Shown here: positions 1 to 8,554 of the stretch, piece after piece | How positions within the stretch are numbered: the stretch's first letter is position 1 | How the letters are laid out: every line of letters begins with the position of its first letter | NCBI GenBank assembly: GCA_903884435.1 | Contig: CAISEY010000268.1 | Location: 1 to 37,995, forward strand | DNA length: 37,995 nucleotides | Source: an uncultured Hyphomicrobiales bacterium | GTDB taxonomy: Bacteria; Pseudomonadota; Alphaproteobacteria; Rhizobiales; Beijerinckiaceae | Direction of reading: 5' to 3' | Made by a program: the position numbers and the translations under genes | The notes under the pieces: model-generated | Seen by the model: only the letters and a program-made list of their open reading frames with translations | The model's database searches: none | Told to the model about the DNA's origin: nothing

Positions 1-141
1 GGACGGGCCGACAGGATCGCCATTCTCCGCTCGGTGAATCCGGCGCTCGACGAGACCGCGCGCGGCATCGTCGCGGCGATCCGGCTGCCGCCGCCGCCCG
101 GCGGCGCGTTTCAGGGAACCATCGCCTTCAAGTTCGAATAG
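1..141 (+). CDS. C-terminal fragment of a TonB-family protein (partial)
   Basis: The open frame runs in from the left edge and stops with TAG, leaving 46 residues. The tail has the pattern of a TonB C-terminal domain: a short LDETARGIV helix, then a proline run (LPPPPGG), then a final beta strand ending in phenylalanine and glutamate. TonB-family proteins couple the inner-membrane ExbB-ExbD motor to outer-membrane receptors. The N-terminal membrane anchor and proline-rich spacer lie outside the window, so the call rests on the tail alone. A TolA-like or other energy-transducer relative is possible. Confidence 0.55.
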   Translation, partial: GRADRIAILRSVNPALDETARGIVAAIRLPPPPGGAFQGTIAFKFE

Positions 142-291
142 GCAACCGGCGCGGTCCGGCGCCGTTCCGCGATTGACGACACGCCGGCGAGTTCCGCCGA
201 AGCGCGCTGTTTTCCCGCGCCGCCAGACTGCAACCCGGACCGTCCGGAAGCCGCTCTTGCAGGTTCGGACCCGCTTGCCTACACAAATGAA

Positions 292-1104
292 ATGACTGAA
301 ACCCCACCGCCGTCGCAACAATCGAACAGGGTCACGGCGCGCGCCCTGTTGATCGGCGATCGCATCGACGCGGCGGGCCTCGAGCGGCCGGACATGATTT
401 CCGCCTCGCCTCTCGCCTTCCGGCTTGGCGCCTCCGGCTATGTCGCGCTCTATCGTTTCGGAGTCGCCGTGACGGTGGGCCTCTCGCCGCTCGAGGAAGA
501 TGATTTTCTGCGCAAGATCGAATCGCGCGTCTCAGGCAAACATGGAAAATCGGACGACGAGACCGCCATCGTGGAAATCACGACCGCCTCGGACGACGCC
601 ATCCCGCCTGGCGGTCCGATCCAGATGCGCGACCTCACGCCGCCGCGCTTTCTCGTGCTGGCGGACGCCCTTTCGAAGCATGTCGCGCTCGCGCGCGACG
701 AACGCGAGGTCAACGCGGTTCTCGACATCATCGAACCGATCGCGCGCAATCTCGCGAGCAGCGGCCGCGCGCCCTGGAACCGTCGCGGCTTGCTGAAGCT
801 GATCGGGCAGGCGCTCCTCGTGCAACACAGGTTGTCTGGCCGCGTCGCGGTCGACGACCGGCCGGACATTCTCTGGGACAGGCCGGATCTGGAGCGATTT
901 CACGCGCGGCTCGACGATGAATACGAACTGAAGGAGCGCGGCGAGACGCTCAAGCACAAACTCGACGTGATCGTCGAGACGGGCCGCACGCTGACCGACA
1001 TTCTCGACACCAGCCGTTCGACGCGTCTTGAAATCACGATCGTCGTCCTGATCGTCGTCGAAATCCTGATCACGATCTACCAGATGTATTTCAAGTCCGG
1101 ATGA
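292..1104 (+). CDS. RMD1/YagE family protein (DUF155)
   Basis: This 270-residue protein has the layout of the DUF155 (RMD1/RMND1) family. The N-terminal half is soluble, with a conserved LYRFGVAVTVGLSPLEEDDF stretch near residues 53-72. The middle is helical and charged, with an ERGETLKHKLD segment near residue 220. One membrane segment (about residues 246-265) sits close to the C terminus, followed by only a few residues. Eukaryotic relatives are the mitochondrial RMND1 and yeast Rmd1 proteins; the bacterial role is not established. No clear ribosome-binding site precedes the ATG, which lies 150 bases after the TonB-like fragment. The gene converges on the IclR gene with a 50-base gap. Confidence 0.75.
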   Translation: MTETPPPSQQSNRVTARALLIGDRIDAAGLERPDMISASPLAFRLGASGYVALYRFGVAVTVGLSPLEEDDFLRKIESRVSGKHGKSDDETAIVEITTASDDAIPPGGPIQMRDLTPPRFLVLADALSKHVALARDEREVNAVLDIIEPIARNLASSGRAPWNRRGLLKLIGQALLVQHRLSGRVAVDDRPDILWDRPDLERFHARLDDEYELKERGETLKHKLDVIVETGRTLTDILDTSRSTRLEITIVVLIVVEILITIYQMYFKSG

Positions 1105-1154
1105 TCGATCCCGGGAGCCCCGCCGGAGATATCTCGTCGGGGCGCGGAACCGGT

Positions 1155-1967
1155 TCAGGCCATCACCGACAACGAAAGGCGCCCGGCGGACGCCTTGAGC
1201 TGGCTCGCGACCGGGCCATTCAGTCTGGTGTCGAAGAGCGAGGAAACGCCAATGACGGTGAGCGCCATGCGGAAGGCCCCGGCGCGATCGAACACCGGAG
1301 CCGAAAAGGCCGTCCACGCTGGATTGCGCATGCCTTGGGTCTTCGCCACGCCCGATTTGCGAACCCGGCCACGTTGACGAAGGGATTCCTCCACGGTCGC
1401 CGAAGCGCCGGGAGACTCGCGATTCCAGTCGTCGACATCCCGCTTCAACGTGTCGCGCGTGAGTTCTTCCGGCAACCAGGCGAGAAATATCTTGCCCGTG
1501 GCGGTCAGCAACGACAGGTTCGAGCCAATGCGCATCCGCGCCGCGGTCCGCACGTCGCCCATTTCGTCCCGAATGACGGTGGGGCCGTTCGATCCCCAGA
1601 CGCAGAGGTAGGAACACAGACCCGTCCGGTGGGTGAGTTCGCGCATCGCGTCGACCGTGTTCTGGCCGCCGTCCAAGCTCTTCATGGCGGCGACCGCGAT
1701 GTCGATCGTCGCGGGACCGATTTCGTAACGGCCCGTGTCCGGATCCTGCCGCACGAATCCCGCGTGCCGAAGACTGGAAAGGTATCGATGCGTCCGGCTC
1801 GCCGACATGCCGGCGGCGCCGGCGATTTCCGTCAGGGGCATGAGCCGGCCCGCCTTCGCGATCGCCTTCAAAAGCTCCAGCCCGACGAGAGCCGTTGAAT
1901 TGCCGGCGGCCCCGGCGGACAGCCGGGCGGGACGCCCCTGGCGGGAATTGGGAAGTCCGGTCGACAT
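1155..1967 (-). CDS. IclR family transcriptional regulator
   Basis: The 270-residue product has the two IclR parts. A winged helix lies at about residues 24-90 (TALVGLELLKAIAK, then LTEIAGAAGMSASRTHRYL as recognition region). An effector-binding domain follows from about residue 95 to the end. A GGA(G) site lies just upstream of the ATG. The gene is divergent from hyuA across 230 bases that contain a promoter and a large palindrome, so it is the likely local regulator of the hydantoinase genes. IclR proteins in such settings usually sense a small carboxylate or aromatic acid. The ligand, and whether it activates or represses, cannot be read from sequence. Confidence 0.88.
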   Translation of the reverse strand: MSTGLPNSRQGRPARLSAGAAGNSTALVGLELLKAIAKAGRLMPLTEIAGAAGMSASRTHRYLSSLRHAGFVRQDPDTGRYEIGPATIDIAVAAMKSLDGGQNTVDAMRELTHRTGLCSYLCVWGSNGPTVIRDEMGDVRTAARMRIGSNLSLLTATGKIFLAWLPEELTRDTLKRDVDDWNRESPGASATVEESLRQRGRVRKSGVAKTQGMRNPAWTAFSAPVFDRAGAFRMALTVIGVSSLFDTRLNGPVASQLKASAGRLSLSVMA

Positions 1968-1988
1968 TTTCGCTCCGCGGCCAGCGTG

Positions 1989-2017
1989 TTGACAAATGTT
2001 TATGCCACGCCTAGCTT
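1989..2017 (+). promoter_or_regulatory. Predicted sigma70-type promoter for hyuA-hyuB
   Basis: A consensus TTGACA (1989-1994) is followed after 17 bases by TAGCTT (2012-2017), pointing at hyuA. The -35 box is perfect and the -10 box is weak, as expected for a regulated promoter. The predicted transcription start would fall close to 2024, directly before or inside the palindromic operator at 2032-2056. Confidence 0.5.
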
Positions 2018-2031
2018 TTTGAAATACAGAA

Positions 2032-2056
2032 TATTTTTCTGAATTTCAGAAAAATA
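2032..2056. promoter_or_regulatory. 25-bp perfect palindrome, likely IclR operator
   Basis: Twelve-base arms flank a single central T at 2044; the left arm is TATTTTTCTGAA and the right arm its exact reverse complement, TTCAGAAAAATA. A second partial copy, TGAAATACAG, lies just upstream (about 2020-2029) and in reverse complement matches the CTGAATTTCA core with one mismatch. The pair lies over the predicted start of hyuA transcription and upstream of the divergent regulator gene, a usual place for an IclR-family operator. It is also much richer in A+T than its surroundings. Assignment to the adjacent IclR protein is inference from position. Confidence 0.6.
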
Positions 2057-2197
2057 AAATCACGCCGAAAGCCTCGCTGGACCGCGAAGCCCGGGACGAA
2101 GGGATGGACATGACGCCGCCGGACGTCCGCGTCGATCCCGCACACCCGCGTGGCGACCGCGTGAAAAGCGGACCTGTCGAGAGCTGGAGTTGATTCG

Positions 2198-4246
2198 ATG
2201 TCATATGCCGTCGCCGTGGATATTGGCGGGACGTTCACGGACCTCGTTGGCTACGATCGCGAGACGCGCCAGGTCGTCCTGACAAAGAGCGCCACGACGT
2301 ATGAAAACTTCGTCGATGGCATTCTCGATTGCTTCGCCAAGGCCGGCGTGACGCCGGAGCAGGCGCGCTTCCTGAACCACGGCACGACCCTGGTCATCAA
2401 CTCGTTCATCCAGCGGCGCGGAGCGAGGGCGGCGCTGGTCACGACCGGGGGATTCCGGGACGTTCTCGAAATCGCGCGCGCCAACAGGCCCGATCCCTTC
2501 GACCTTCATTACCAGCGCGACCCGCCGCTGATCCCGCGTTCCCTCCGTTTCGAGGTTCCCGAACGCATGGACACCTTCGGCAAGGTGCTCACGCCGCTGG
2601 ATCTGGACGCCCTCGATCGCGTCGCCGACGAGCTTCTGGCGCGGAAGGTCGAGGCCGTCGCGGTCTTCTTCCTGAACTCCTTCGGAAATCCCGAACACGA
2701 GGAAAAAGCCGCGCGGCGCCTGAGCGAACGCCTCCCTGGCGTCTATGTCACGTGCAGCACGGATCTGACGCGCGAATGGTATGAATTCGAGCGTTCCTCG
2801 ACCGTCGCCGCGAACGCCTTTGTCGGACCTCTGGTAAACACCTACATCCGCCGCCTCGAAGGCGACATGAAGACTCGCGGCTTCGCCGGTTCGCTCTTCA
2901 TGATGGGCTCGAACGGCGGCCTTCTCTCCGTCGACCGCACCTGCCGGCAACCGGTCAGCCTGGTCGAATCCGGTCCGATCGGCGGTTGTATCGGCGCCGG
3001 GGCCTACGCCGGGGAACTCGGGTTCAGGAACGTCGTGGCCTTCGACATGGGCGGAACCACGGCGAAGTGCGCCCTCGTCGAGGAAGGCAGCTTCAACGTC
3101 GAAACGATCTACTACGCCGGTGGATACGTGCATGGATTCCCGATCAAGTCGCCCGTCATCGACATCGTGGAGGTTGGTTCGGGCGGCGGCTCGGTGGCGT
3201 GGCTCGATTCACAAAACCGGCTTCACGTGGGGCCGAGAAGCGCGGGATCGACGCCCGGTCCGGTGTGTTATGGACGAGGCGGAACGGAAGCGACCGTCAC
3301 CGACGCCAATCTCGTGCTGGGGCGCCTGAACGCGGAACGCTTCCTCGGCGGCGAGCTGAAACTCGACACGGAAGGCTCGTTCCGCGCCATCCGCGGCCTC
3401 GCGGAGCCGCTGGGCTACGCGGGAGACGAGGGATTGCTCCGGCTGGCGGACGGAATTCTGTCGCTGGCGACGGTGACGATGGCCGGAGCGATCCGGCAGG
3501 TCTCGGTCGAGCATGGCCTCGATCCGCGTGACTTCGTTCTCTTCAGCTATGGCGGAGGCGGGCCGCTTCACGCCGCGGCGCTGGCGCGGGAACTCTCCAT
3601 TCCCACGATCGTCATTCCACCCGCGCCCGGCAACTTCTCGGCCATCGGCATGTTGCTCGCCGACGCGCGCATCGATCTGTCGAAGACCTTCACGGGAATT
3701 CTCTCCGAAGACGCGATGGATTCTCTGCAGGACTCCTTCGCCGCGATGGAGGCCGAGGCCGCCGCGTCGCTCCGCGCGGAATTCGGCGCGCGCGACGTTT
3801 TGTTCGAGCGGCACGCCGAGATGCGATACCTCGGTCAACGACACAACATCAAGGTGCCGGTTGGCGGCGCGGGCAATCTCGCGACCATCCGGCAGGCGTT
3901 CGAACGGGACTACAAGCGACGTTACGGGCATTCCGACTCCAGCAACGCGGCGGAACTCCAGGCCCTGCATCTGTCGGCGTTCGCCCGGCAGCAGCGGCCC
4001 GATCTGACGGCCCTCGCCCCGCCGATCGAAAAGCCCGCCGCGCCAGGCTCGCGACGCGTCTATTTCAGGGAAAGCGATGGCTTCGTGGACGCGGCGGTGT
4101 ACCAGCGCGGAGGCCTCGCGCCGGGCTTTTCGGCAACGGGGCCCGCGATGATCGAGGAATACGGCTCGACGACGCTGATCGGTCCATTCGATCGTTTCGA
4201 GATCGGACGCTTGCACGAAATCCGCATCCATTGCGACGCTCAGTGA
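2198..4246 (+). CDS. hyuA: Hydantoinase/oxoprolinase subunit A (HyuA family)
   Basis: The 682-residue product is of typical length for the ATP-dependent hydantoinase A / N-methylhydantoinase A / acetone carboxylase beta group. The N-terminal VDIGGTFTDL (residues 8-17) is the family's ASKHA-type phosphate loop. HGTTLVINSF near residue 62, EFERSSTVAANAFVGP near 198 and FDMGGTTAKCALVEEG near 283 are family hallmarks. Together with HyuB it would hydrolyse, or carboxylate, a cyclic amide or ketone at the cost of ATP. A GGAG site precedes the ATG. The stop is followed by the HyuB ATG after 11 bases. The exact substrate is not determinable; 5-oxoproline, N-methylhydantoin and caprolactam-type rings are all handled by relatives. 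Confidence 0.9.
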   Translation: MSYAVAVDIGGTFTDLVGYDRETRQVVLTKSATTYENFVDGILDCFAKAGVTPEQARFLNHGTTLVINSFIQRRGARAALVTTGGFRDVLEIARANRPDPFDLHYQRDPPLIPRSLRFEVPERMDTFGKVLTPLDLDALDRVADELLARKVEAVAVFFLNSFGNPEHEEKAARRLSERLPGVYVTCSTDLTREWYEFERSSTVAANAFVGPLVNTYIRRLEGDMKTRGFAGSLFMMGSNGGLLSVDRTCRQPVSLVESGPIGGCIGAGAYAGELGFRNVVAFDMGGTTAKCALVEEGSFNVETIYYAGGYVHGFPIKSPVIDIVEVGSGGGSVAWLDSQNRLHVGPRSAGSTPGPVCYGRGGTEATVTDANLVLGRLNAERFLGGELKLDTEGSFRAIRGLAEPLGYAGDEGLLRLADGILSLATVTMAGAIRQVSVEHGLDPRDFVLFSYGGGGPLHAAALARELSIPTIVIPPAPGNFSAIGMLLADARIDLSKTFTGILSEDAMDSLQDSFAAMEAEAAASLRAEFGARDVLFERHAEMRYLGQRHNIKVPVGGAGNLATIRQAFERDYKRRYGHSDSSNAAELQALHLSAFARQQRPDLTALAPPIEKPAAPGSRRVYFRESDGFVDAAVYQRGGLAPGFSATGPAMIEEYGSTTLIGPFDRFEIGRLHEIRIHCDAQ

Positions 4247-4257
4247 TCGGGATCGAA

Positions 4258-5985
4258 ATGACTCAATCATCAGCCACTCACGACGCCATAGACCCGATCA
4301 CCCTCGAAGTGATCCGCCACGGCCTCATCTCCACCACCAACCAGATCGACGCCAACATCAAGCGCACGGCGTTCAGCCCGTATATTTACGAGTACAACGA
4401 CTTCGCCGTTGGCGTGACGGACATTCAGGGGCGGCTCGTCGCCCAGTGCACCGGCGGCATGCCGCCCTTCGTGGCGGATTCCGTCGGCGCCGCCGTCCGC
4501 GACGGCATCAAGATTTACGGGATGGAGCGCCTGCATTACGGCGACGTCCTCGTCTGCAACCACGCCGCGGTGCAGGGGCAGCATCTCAACAACACGGTGA
4601 TGTACACGCCTATCGCCGAACACGCCGACGGTTCGGGCAAGCTTATCGGTTACGTCGCCATCAACGTGCACTGGATCGACATCGGCGGCACGATGAACAA
4701 CTCCCACGACATTTTCATGGAGGGGCTGCAGTTGCGCTCCATCAAGATGTGGTCGAAGGGAGAGCCGATCGAGGAAGTCTACCGGATCATCGAGAACAAC
4801 ACCCGGCTTCCCGTGGAGCTCCTCGGCGACATCCAGGCCCAACTGTCCGGATGTTTCCTCGGACGCGATCTCATCGCCCGCCTCGTCGAGAAATACAGCA
4901 CGGCCACGTTCGAGCGCGCCATCGAAATCATCCTCGATCAGGCGGAAGCGGCCGCGCGGCAGCACATCCGGAATCTTCCGGACGGTGAATACACCCACGA
5001 AACCTGGCTCGACAACGATGGCCAGGGCGACGCGCCGATTCCCGTCAAGGTGCGCGTGATCATCAAGGACGACGAGATAACCGTCGATTACACGGGCATC
5101 GCGGAGCAGGCGAAGGGATCGATCAACTCGGGCTATCATGGCGGCGGACTGACGACGGCGCGCGTCGCCTTCCGCTATCTCGTCGCGCCGGACGAGCCCG
5201 CGAACGAGGGCCTTTTCCGCCCGTTGAAGCTGATCCTGCCGCAAGGCACCATCCTCAGCGCGGATCCGACCGCGCCGATGGCGAACTATCCCATGCCATT
5301 CCCGACCGTCATCGACGCGGTGATCAAGGCGCTGGAGAAGGCTCTCCCCGAGCGCGTCACGGGCGGACACTTCGCCACGCACTCGGGGTTTCGTCTGTTT
5401 GGCCGACGCGCCAATGGCCGCCCCTTCAACGGGCACGACAGCGGACATGGAGGGTGGGGCGCGTGCGCGACCCATGACGGAGCCGGCCCGTTCCGCACGA
5501 TGGCGCACGGCGACACGCGATTGATCCCCATCGAGTTGCAAGAACGCCTTTTGCCATTCCGCGTCGAATCGATCGCGCTGCGTCAGGATTCCGGCGGGCC
5601 GGGCAAATTCCGCGGCGGTCTCGGCTTCGCGAAGAAATATCGCATTCTCGAGGACTGTCAGCTCCAGACGAACCTCGACCGGACGAACCATCCCGCCTGG
5701 GGCGTTCTCGGCGGCAAGGAAGCGCGTCCGGGCCGCGTTCTCGTCATTGACGAAGCGGCGGGGACGACGACGCCGAAATTCAAGGCGCATGGCGAACCGC
5801 TCGCCGCCGGAAGCGTCGTGATCCTGGAAACCGGCGGCGGCGGCGGCTACGGCCCGCCCGCGGAGCGGGATCCCGCGCTGGTGCAGCGCGATCTCGACGA
5901 AGGCTACGTCTCGATCGAGGCGGCGCGCGCGGAATATGGCTTCGCCGTCGACGACAAGGGACAGGTGACGACAAGGCGCTCGTGA
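4258..5985 (+). CDS. hyuB: Hydantoinase/oxoprolinase subunit B (HyuB family)
   Basis: This 575-residue protein belongs to the hydantoinase B family. It opens with DPITLEVIRHGLISTTNQID, followed by a KRTAFSPYIYEYNDFAV segment, an NNTVMY motif and a glycine-rich LRQDSGGPGKFRGGLGF block near residue 450, all typical. I chose the ATG at 4258. An in-frame TTG at 4231 would overlap the end of hyuA and lacks support. HyuB partners HyuA to form the ATP-dependent ring-opening enzyme, and the genes are almost certainly cotranscribed. An inverted repeat begins 24 bases after the stop and may end or attenuate the transcript. Confidence 0.9.
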   Translation: MTQSSATHDAIDPITLEVIRHGLISTTNQIDANIKRTAFSPYIYEYNDFAVGVTDIQGRLVAQCTGGMPPFVADSVGAAVRDGIKIYGMERLHYGDVLVCNHAAVQGQHLNNTVMYTPIAEHADGSGKLIGYVAINVHWIDIGGTMNNSHDIFMEGLQLRSIKMWSKGEPIEEVYRIIENNTRLPVELLGDIQAQLSGCFLGRDLIARLVEKYSTATFERAIEIILDQAEAAARQHIRNLPDGEYTHETWLDNDGQGDAPIPVKVRVIIKDDEITVDYTGIAEQAKGSINSGYHGGGLTTARVAFRYLVAPDEPANEGLFRPLKLILPQGTILSADPTAPMANYPMPFPTVIDAVIKALEKALPERVTGGHFATHSGFRLFGRRANGRPFNGHDSGHGGWGACATHDGAGPFRTMAHGDTRLIPIELQERLLPFRVESIALRQDSGGPGKFRGGLGFAKKYRILEDCQLQTNLDRTNHPAWGVLGGKEARPGRVLVIDEAAGTTTPKFKAHGEPLAAGSVVILETGGGGGYGPPAERDPALVQRDLDEGYVSIEAARAEYGFAVDDKGQVTTRRS

Positions 5986-6009
5986 GCGGCCGAATTGCCG
6001 CCCGAAGAA

Positions 6010-6052
6010 CGATCGGTCGTGTCGACGCCGCGCGCGAGCCGGCGACCGATCG
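6010..6052 (+). terminator. Inverted repeat after hyuB (possible attenuator or terminator)
   Basis: Perfect 10-base arms CGATCGGTCG (6010-6019) and CGACCGATCG (6043-6052) enclose a 23-base loop. There is no T-run, so a classical intrinsic terminator is not shown. It lies between hyuB and the next gene on the same strand and could reduce read-through or stabilise the upstream message. Confidence 0.35.
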
Positions 6053-6146
6053 CGGCGGGACGGGCGCGCGAATTGCCCGGCGCCCGCCCCGGGGATAAAC
6101 TGTCTTGAAACACGCTCGGAACGAGCGCTGACCAGGGAGCGGACTT

Positions 6147-7139
6147 ATGAAGACGGATCTCCAGCTGAAGATCAGCCTCGCCGATTATCACAGGACGAGG
6201 CCGCTTCTGAACGGCGACGTGAAACTGAGGGGCATCGCGCCCGAGTATTACGCCGCGGCGCCTGGCGAAGCCTGTTTGCGCCCTGTCTACGAAGAGTTCG
6301 ACGTCGCGGAAATGTCCCTCTCCTGGTACGCGATGGCGAGATATCGCAAGGAGCCCGTCTACGCGCTGCCGATTTTTCCGTTGCGAATGTTCATTCAGGC
6401 CTACGTCTATTGCAGGGCTGACTCGGGAATTACGAAGCCGGAAGATCTGAGGGGAAAAAGAGTCGGCATGGACCTTTACAGGCTCACGGTGGGCCTGTGG
6501 ACGCGCGGCGTGTTCGAGGAGCACCATGGCGTCACGCCGGACCAGATTCACTGGTTCACCACCGAGGCGGAGGGAGCGGGGTTCGAGGCGCCCGCGAACG
6601 TGACAATCACCCCGACAGGCAGGGACGTCGAAGATCTCCTGCTGAGCGGAGAAATCGACGCCGTGATCGCTCCCAACGTGCTGAAGTCGATCCGCGCCGG
6701 CGACCCGCGCGTCCGGCGCATGTATGCCGATTGCAGGGAGACGATCGGAAGCTATTTCGACAAGACCGGCATTTTCCCGATCACCCACACGCTCGTCGTC
6801 CGCGAGGAATTGCTCGCCCGGGAGCCGTGGATCGTCGAGAGCCTCGTCGAGGGCTTCCAGGCCGCCGGCGATCTCTGCCGTAAACAATACGACTATCCGA
6901 AAAGGCTGTCGTTCCCGACGGCCGTCCTGATTCTCGAGGAAGAAGAGAAGCGTTTTGGCAAGGATCCGTGGAAGCACGGTCTGGACCAGAACACGCACAC
7001 GCTCGACCGATTCATGGAATACGCTTTCAGGCAAGGCTATACCGGACGCCGGATGAGCGTTGATGAATGCTTCTGGCCCGCGTCAAAAAAGCCGGCCGCC
7101 TCGAAGGCGTTGGCGCCAGAACCGGTCGGAGCGAAGTGA
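6147..7139 (+). CDS. 4,5-dihydroxyphthalate decarboxylase-like / periplasmic-binding-fold protein
   Basis: The 330-residue product has the periplasmic-binding-protein fold of the PhnD/phthalate decarboxylase type. LRGKRVGMD near residue 104, a LLLSGEIDAVIAPN hinge near 170 and GIFPITHTLVVREELL near 210 are characteristic. No signal peptide is visible (it begins MKTDLQLKISLADYHRTRPL). That fits a cytoplasmic enzyme such as 4,5-dihydroxyphthalate decarboxylase, about the same length, better than a transport receptor. Databases label this family both ways. A GGAG site lies 7 bases before the ATG. It probably belongs to the hyuAB unit despite the 161-base gap. A paralogue is encoded at 10668-11564. 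Confidence 0.7.
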   Translation: MKTDLQLKISLADYHRTRPLLNGDVKLRGIAPEYYAAAPGEACLRPVYEEFDVAEMSLSWYAMARYRKEPVYALPIFPLRMFIQAYVYCRADSGITKPEDLRGKRVGMDLYRLTVGLWTRGVFEEHHGVTPDQIHWFTTEAEGAGFEAPANVTITPTGRDVEDLLLSGEIDAVIAPNVLKSIRAGDPRVRRMYADCRETIGSYFDKTGIFPITHTLVVREELLAREPWIVESLVEGFQAAGDLCRKQYDYPKRLSFPTAVLILEEEEKRFGKDPWKHGLDQNTHTLDRFMEYAFRQGYTGRRMSVDECFWPASKKPAASKALAPEPVGAK

Positions 7140-7179
7140 TCGCATCGGCTGGTTGATTCGCCGACGCGTCGCGGCGGCC

Positions 7180-8202
7180 CTAATTGCCCAGTTCCCTGAC
7201 CCTCGCCAGGGTTTCCGGAGAAACGTCGAACATTTCGGCGATGCTCTTCTGCATCTCCTCCCCGGACCTCGGCACGAGCGGCAGTTGCGAGCGTTGCGCG
7301 TCGGCGCGAAATTCGGGATCCAGGAGCATGTTCTGGAAGGCCGAGCGCAACAGGCGCAAACGGGCCGGAGGCACGTTCGGCGTGGTGAACAGGGCGCGAC
7401 CGATTTCGTCGTTGCCGACGAGTTGATGGAAGACTTGCCGTGTCCCGGACTCCTTCGCGAGTTCGAGCACGGTGGGGATGTCCGGCATTTGCGGATCGCG
7501 TTCGGTCGCGAACTGCACGAGGATGTTGAGTTTTTTTTCGCTGATGTATTTCGAGAATTGTTGCGACAGGCCGATGTAGGTCGACGAACCCCCGTCCGTC
7601 TCGCCGCGCTCGACCGCCAGAACGAAGTCTTGCGCGGAGGGATAGCCCGGAATCAATTTGAATGGCGCGCCCAGCAATGTGTTCATCGCGCGCAGCCGGT
7701 AGGTCGCGATCTCGTTCACCGTGGATATCGCGATGGTGCTGGGTTTCGTCATCATGTCCTCGCGCGTCCTGATGGGAGACGCGTGCCAGAAGAACAGCAC
7801 CGAGGTCGTGTCGAGCAGCCGGCCCACGGCGGGAAATTTTCGCGCTTCGTACTTGATCTGCGGATTGCCGAACAGTTCCTCGCTGGCGAAGGACGAGGTG
7901 ATGATCGTGAGCGTGGAGCCGTCTTGCGGAGCGACATTGTAAACGTAGTTTGACGCGACGACACCGCCGGCGCCGGGCATGTTGCGGGCCACGACGACCG
8001 GGTTTCCGGGGAGGTGTTTGCCGATATGACGCGAAACCAGCCGGGCATAGGCGTCGTAAGCCCCGCCCGGACCGATCGGGATAATGATCGTGACCGTCTT
8101 GCCGGCATAGGAAGAATCGTCCTGCGCGAAAGCCGTCGCCGGGGGCAGGATCGCCATGAGCAGCGCCAGAAACACGCCGGCAAGGATCTGCTTTACGATC
8201 AT
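7180..8202 (-). CDS. Bug-family tripartite tricarboxylate transporter receptor (TctC-like), copy 1
   Basis: A 340-residue exported receptor. A signal peptide (about residues 1-27, ending AFAQ) is followed by GKTVTIIIPIGPGGAYDAYARLV, NMPGAGGVVASNYVYNVAPQDGS and a DVPTVLEL-like segment (DIPTVLELAKE), all hallmarks of Bug proteins. Bug receptors bind carboxylates in the periplasm and deliver them to TctA/TctB permeases or act in sensing. No tctA or tctB gene is in the window, so it is an orphan here. It is convergent with the decarboxylase-like gene (40-base gap) and divergent from the second Bug gene. The ligand is unknown. Confidence 0.85.
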   Translation of the reverse strand: MIVKQILAGVFLALLMAILPPATAFAQDDSSYAGKTVTIIIPIGPGGAYDAYARLVSRHIGKHLPGNPVVVARNMPGAGGVVASNYVYNVAPQDGSTLTIITSSFASEELFGNPQIKYEARKFPAVGRLLDTTSVLFFWHASPIRTREDMMTKPSTIAISTVNEIATYRLRAMNTLLGAPFKLIPGYPSAQDFVLAVERGETDGGSSTYIGLSQQFSKYISEKKLNILVQFATERDPQMPDIPTVLELAKESGTRQVFHQLVGNDEIGRALFTTPNVPPARLRLLRSAFQNMLLDPEFRADAQRSQLPLVPRSGEEMQKSIAEMFDVSPETLARVRELGN

Positions 8203-8554
8203 GGCGTATCCGATTCATGCAAAGGCGACCGGGCCGTCCGCGCGCCGTGGTGGATGAATATGACGGGACAACGATCTGGCGAAGATTGGCGGCTTCCTCG
8301 CGGCGAAAGCTATCAGGCAGCCGGAACAGTCTCAAGAGTTTCCGGATTTTGAACAGGCCCGGAACCCTCGCCGACGCCGCGGGCGAGCGACCGCGCGTGC
8401 GGGCAAGACCCGGAGACCTCGCTTTGCGTGAATTTCTCCCGCCATGCGCCGGCGCCTCGCGATGACATCGCGATCCTCCCGATAAAATCGCGGATTGCAT
8501 TTTTGACAGGCCGTCGCGACGAAATTACCTTCGCGCGCGATCGCGGAGAAAACA
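8203..8554. other. Divergent intergenic region between two Bug genes
   Basis: These 352 bases carry no convincing gene; short open frames on both strands are arginine-rich and lack family features. The right side holds the promoter listed at 8503-8531. No obvious operator palindrome or RNA signature was seen in the rest. Confidence 0.6.
8503..8531 (+). promoter_or_regulatory. Predicted sigma70-type promoter for the second Bug gene
   Basis: TTGACA (8503-8508), a 17-base spacer and TACCTT (8526-8531) lie 23 bases before the ATG of the gene at 8555. A GGAG ribosome-binding site lies between them, 6 bases before the start. Confidence 0.5.
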
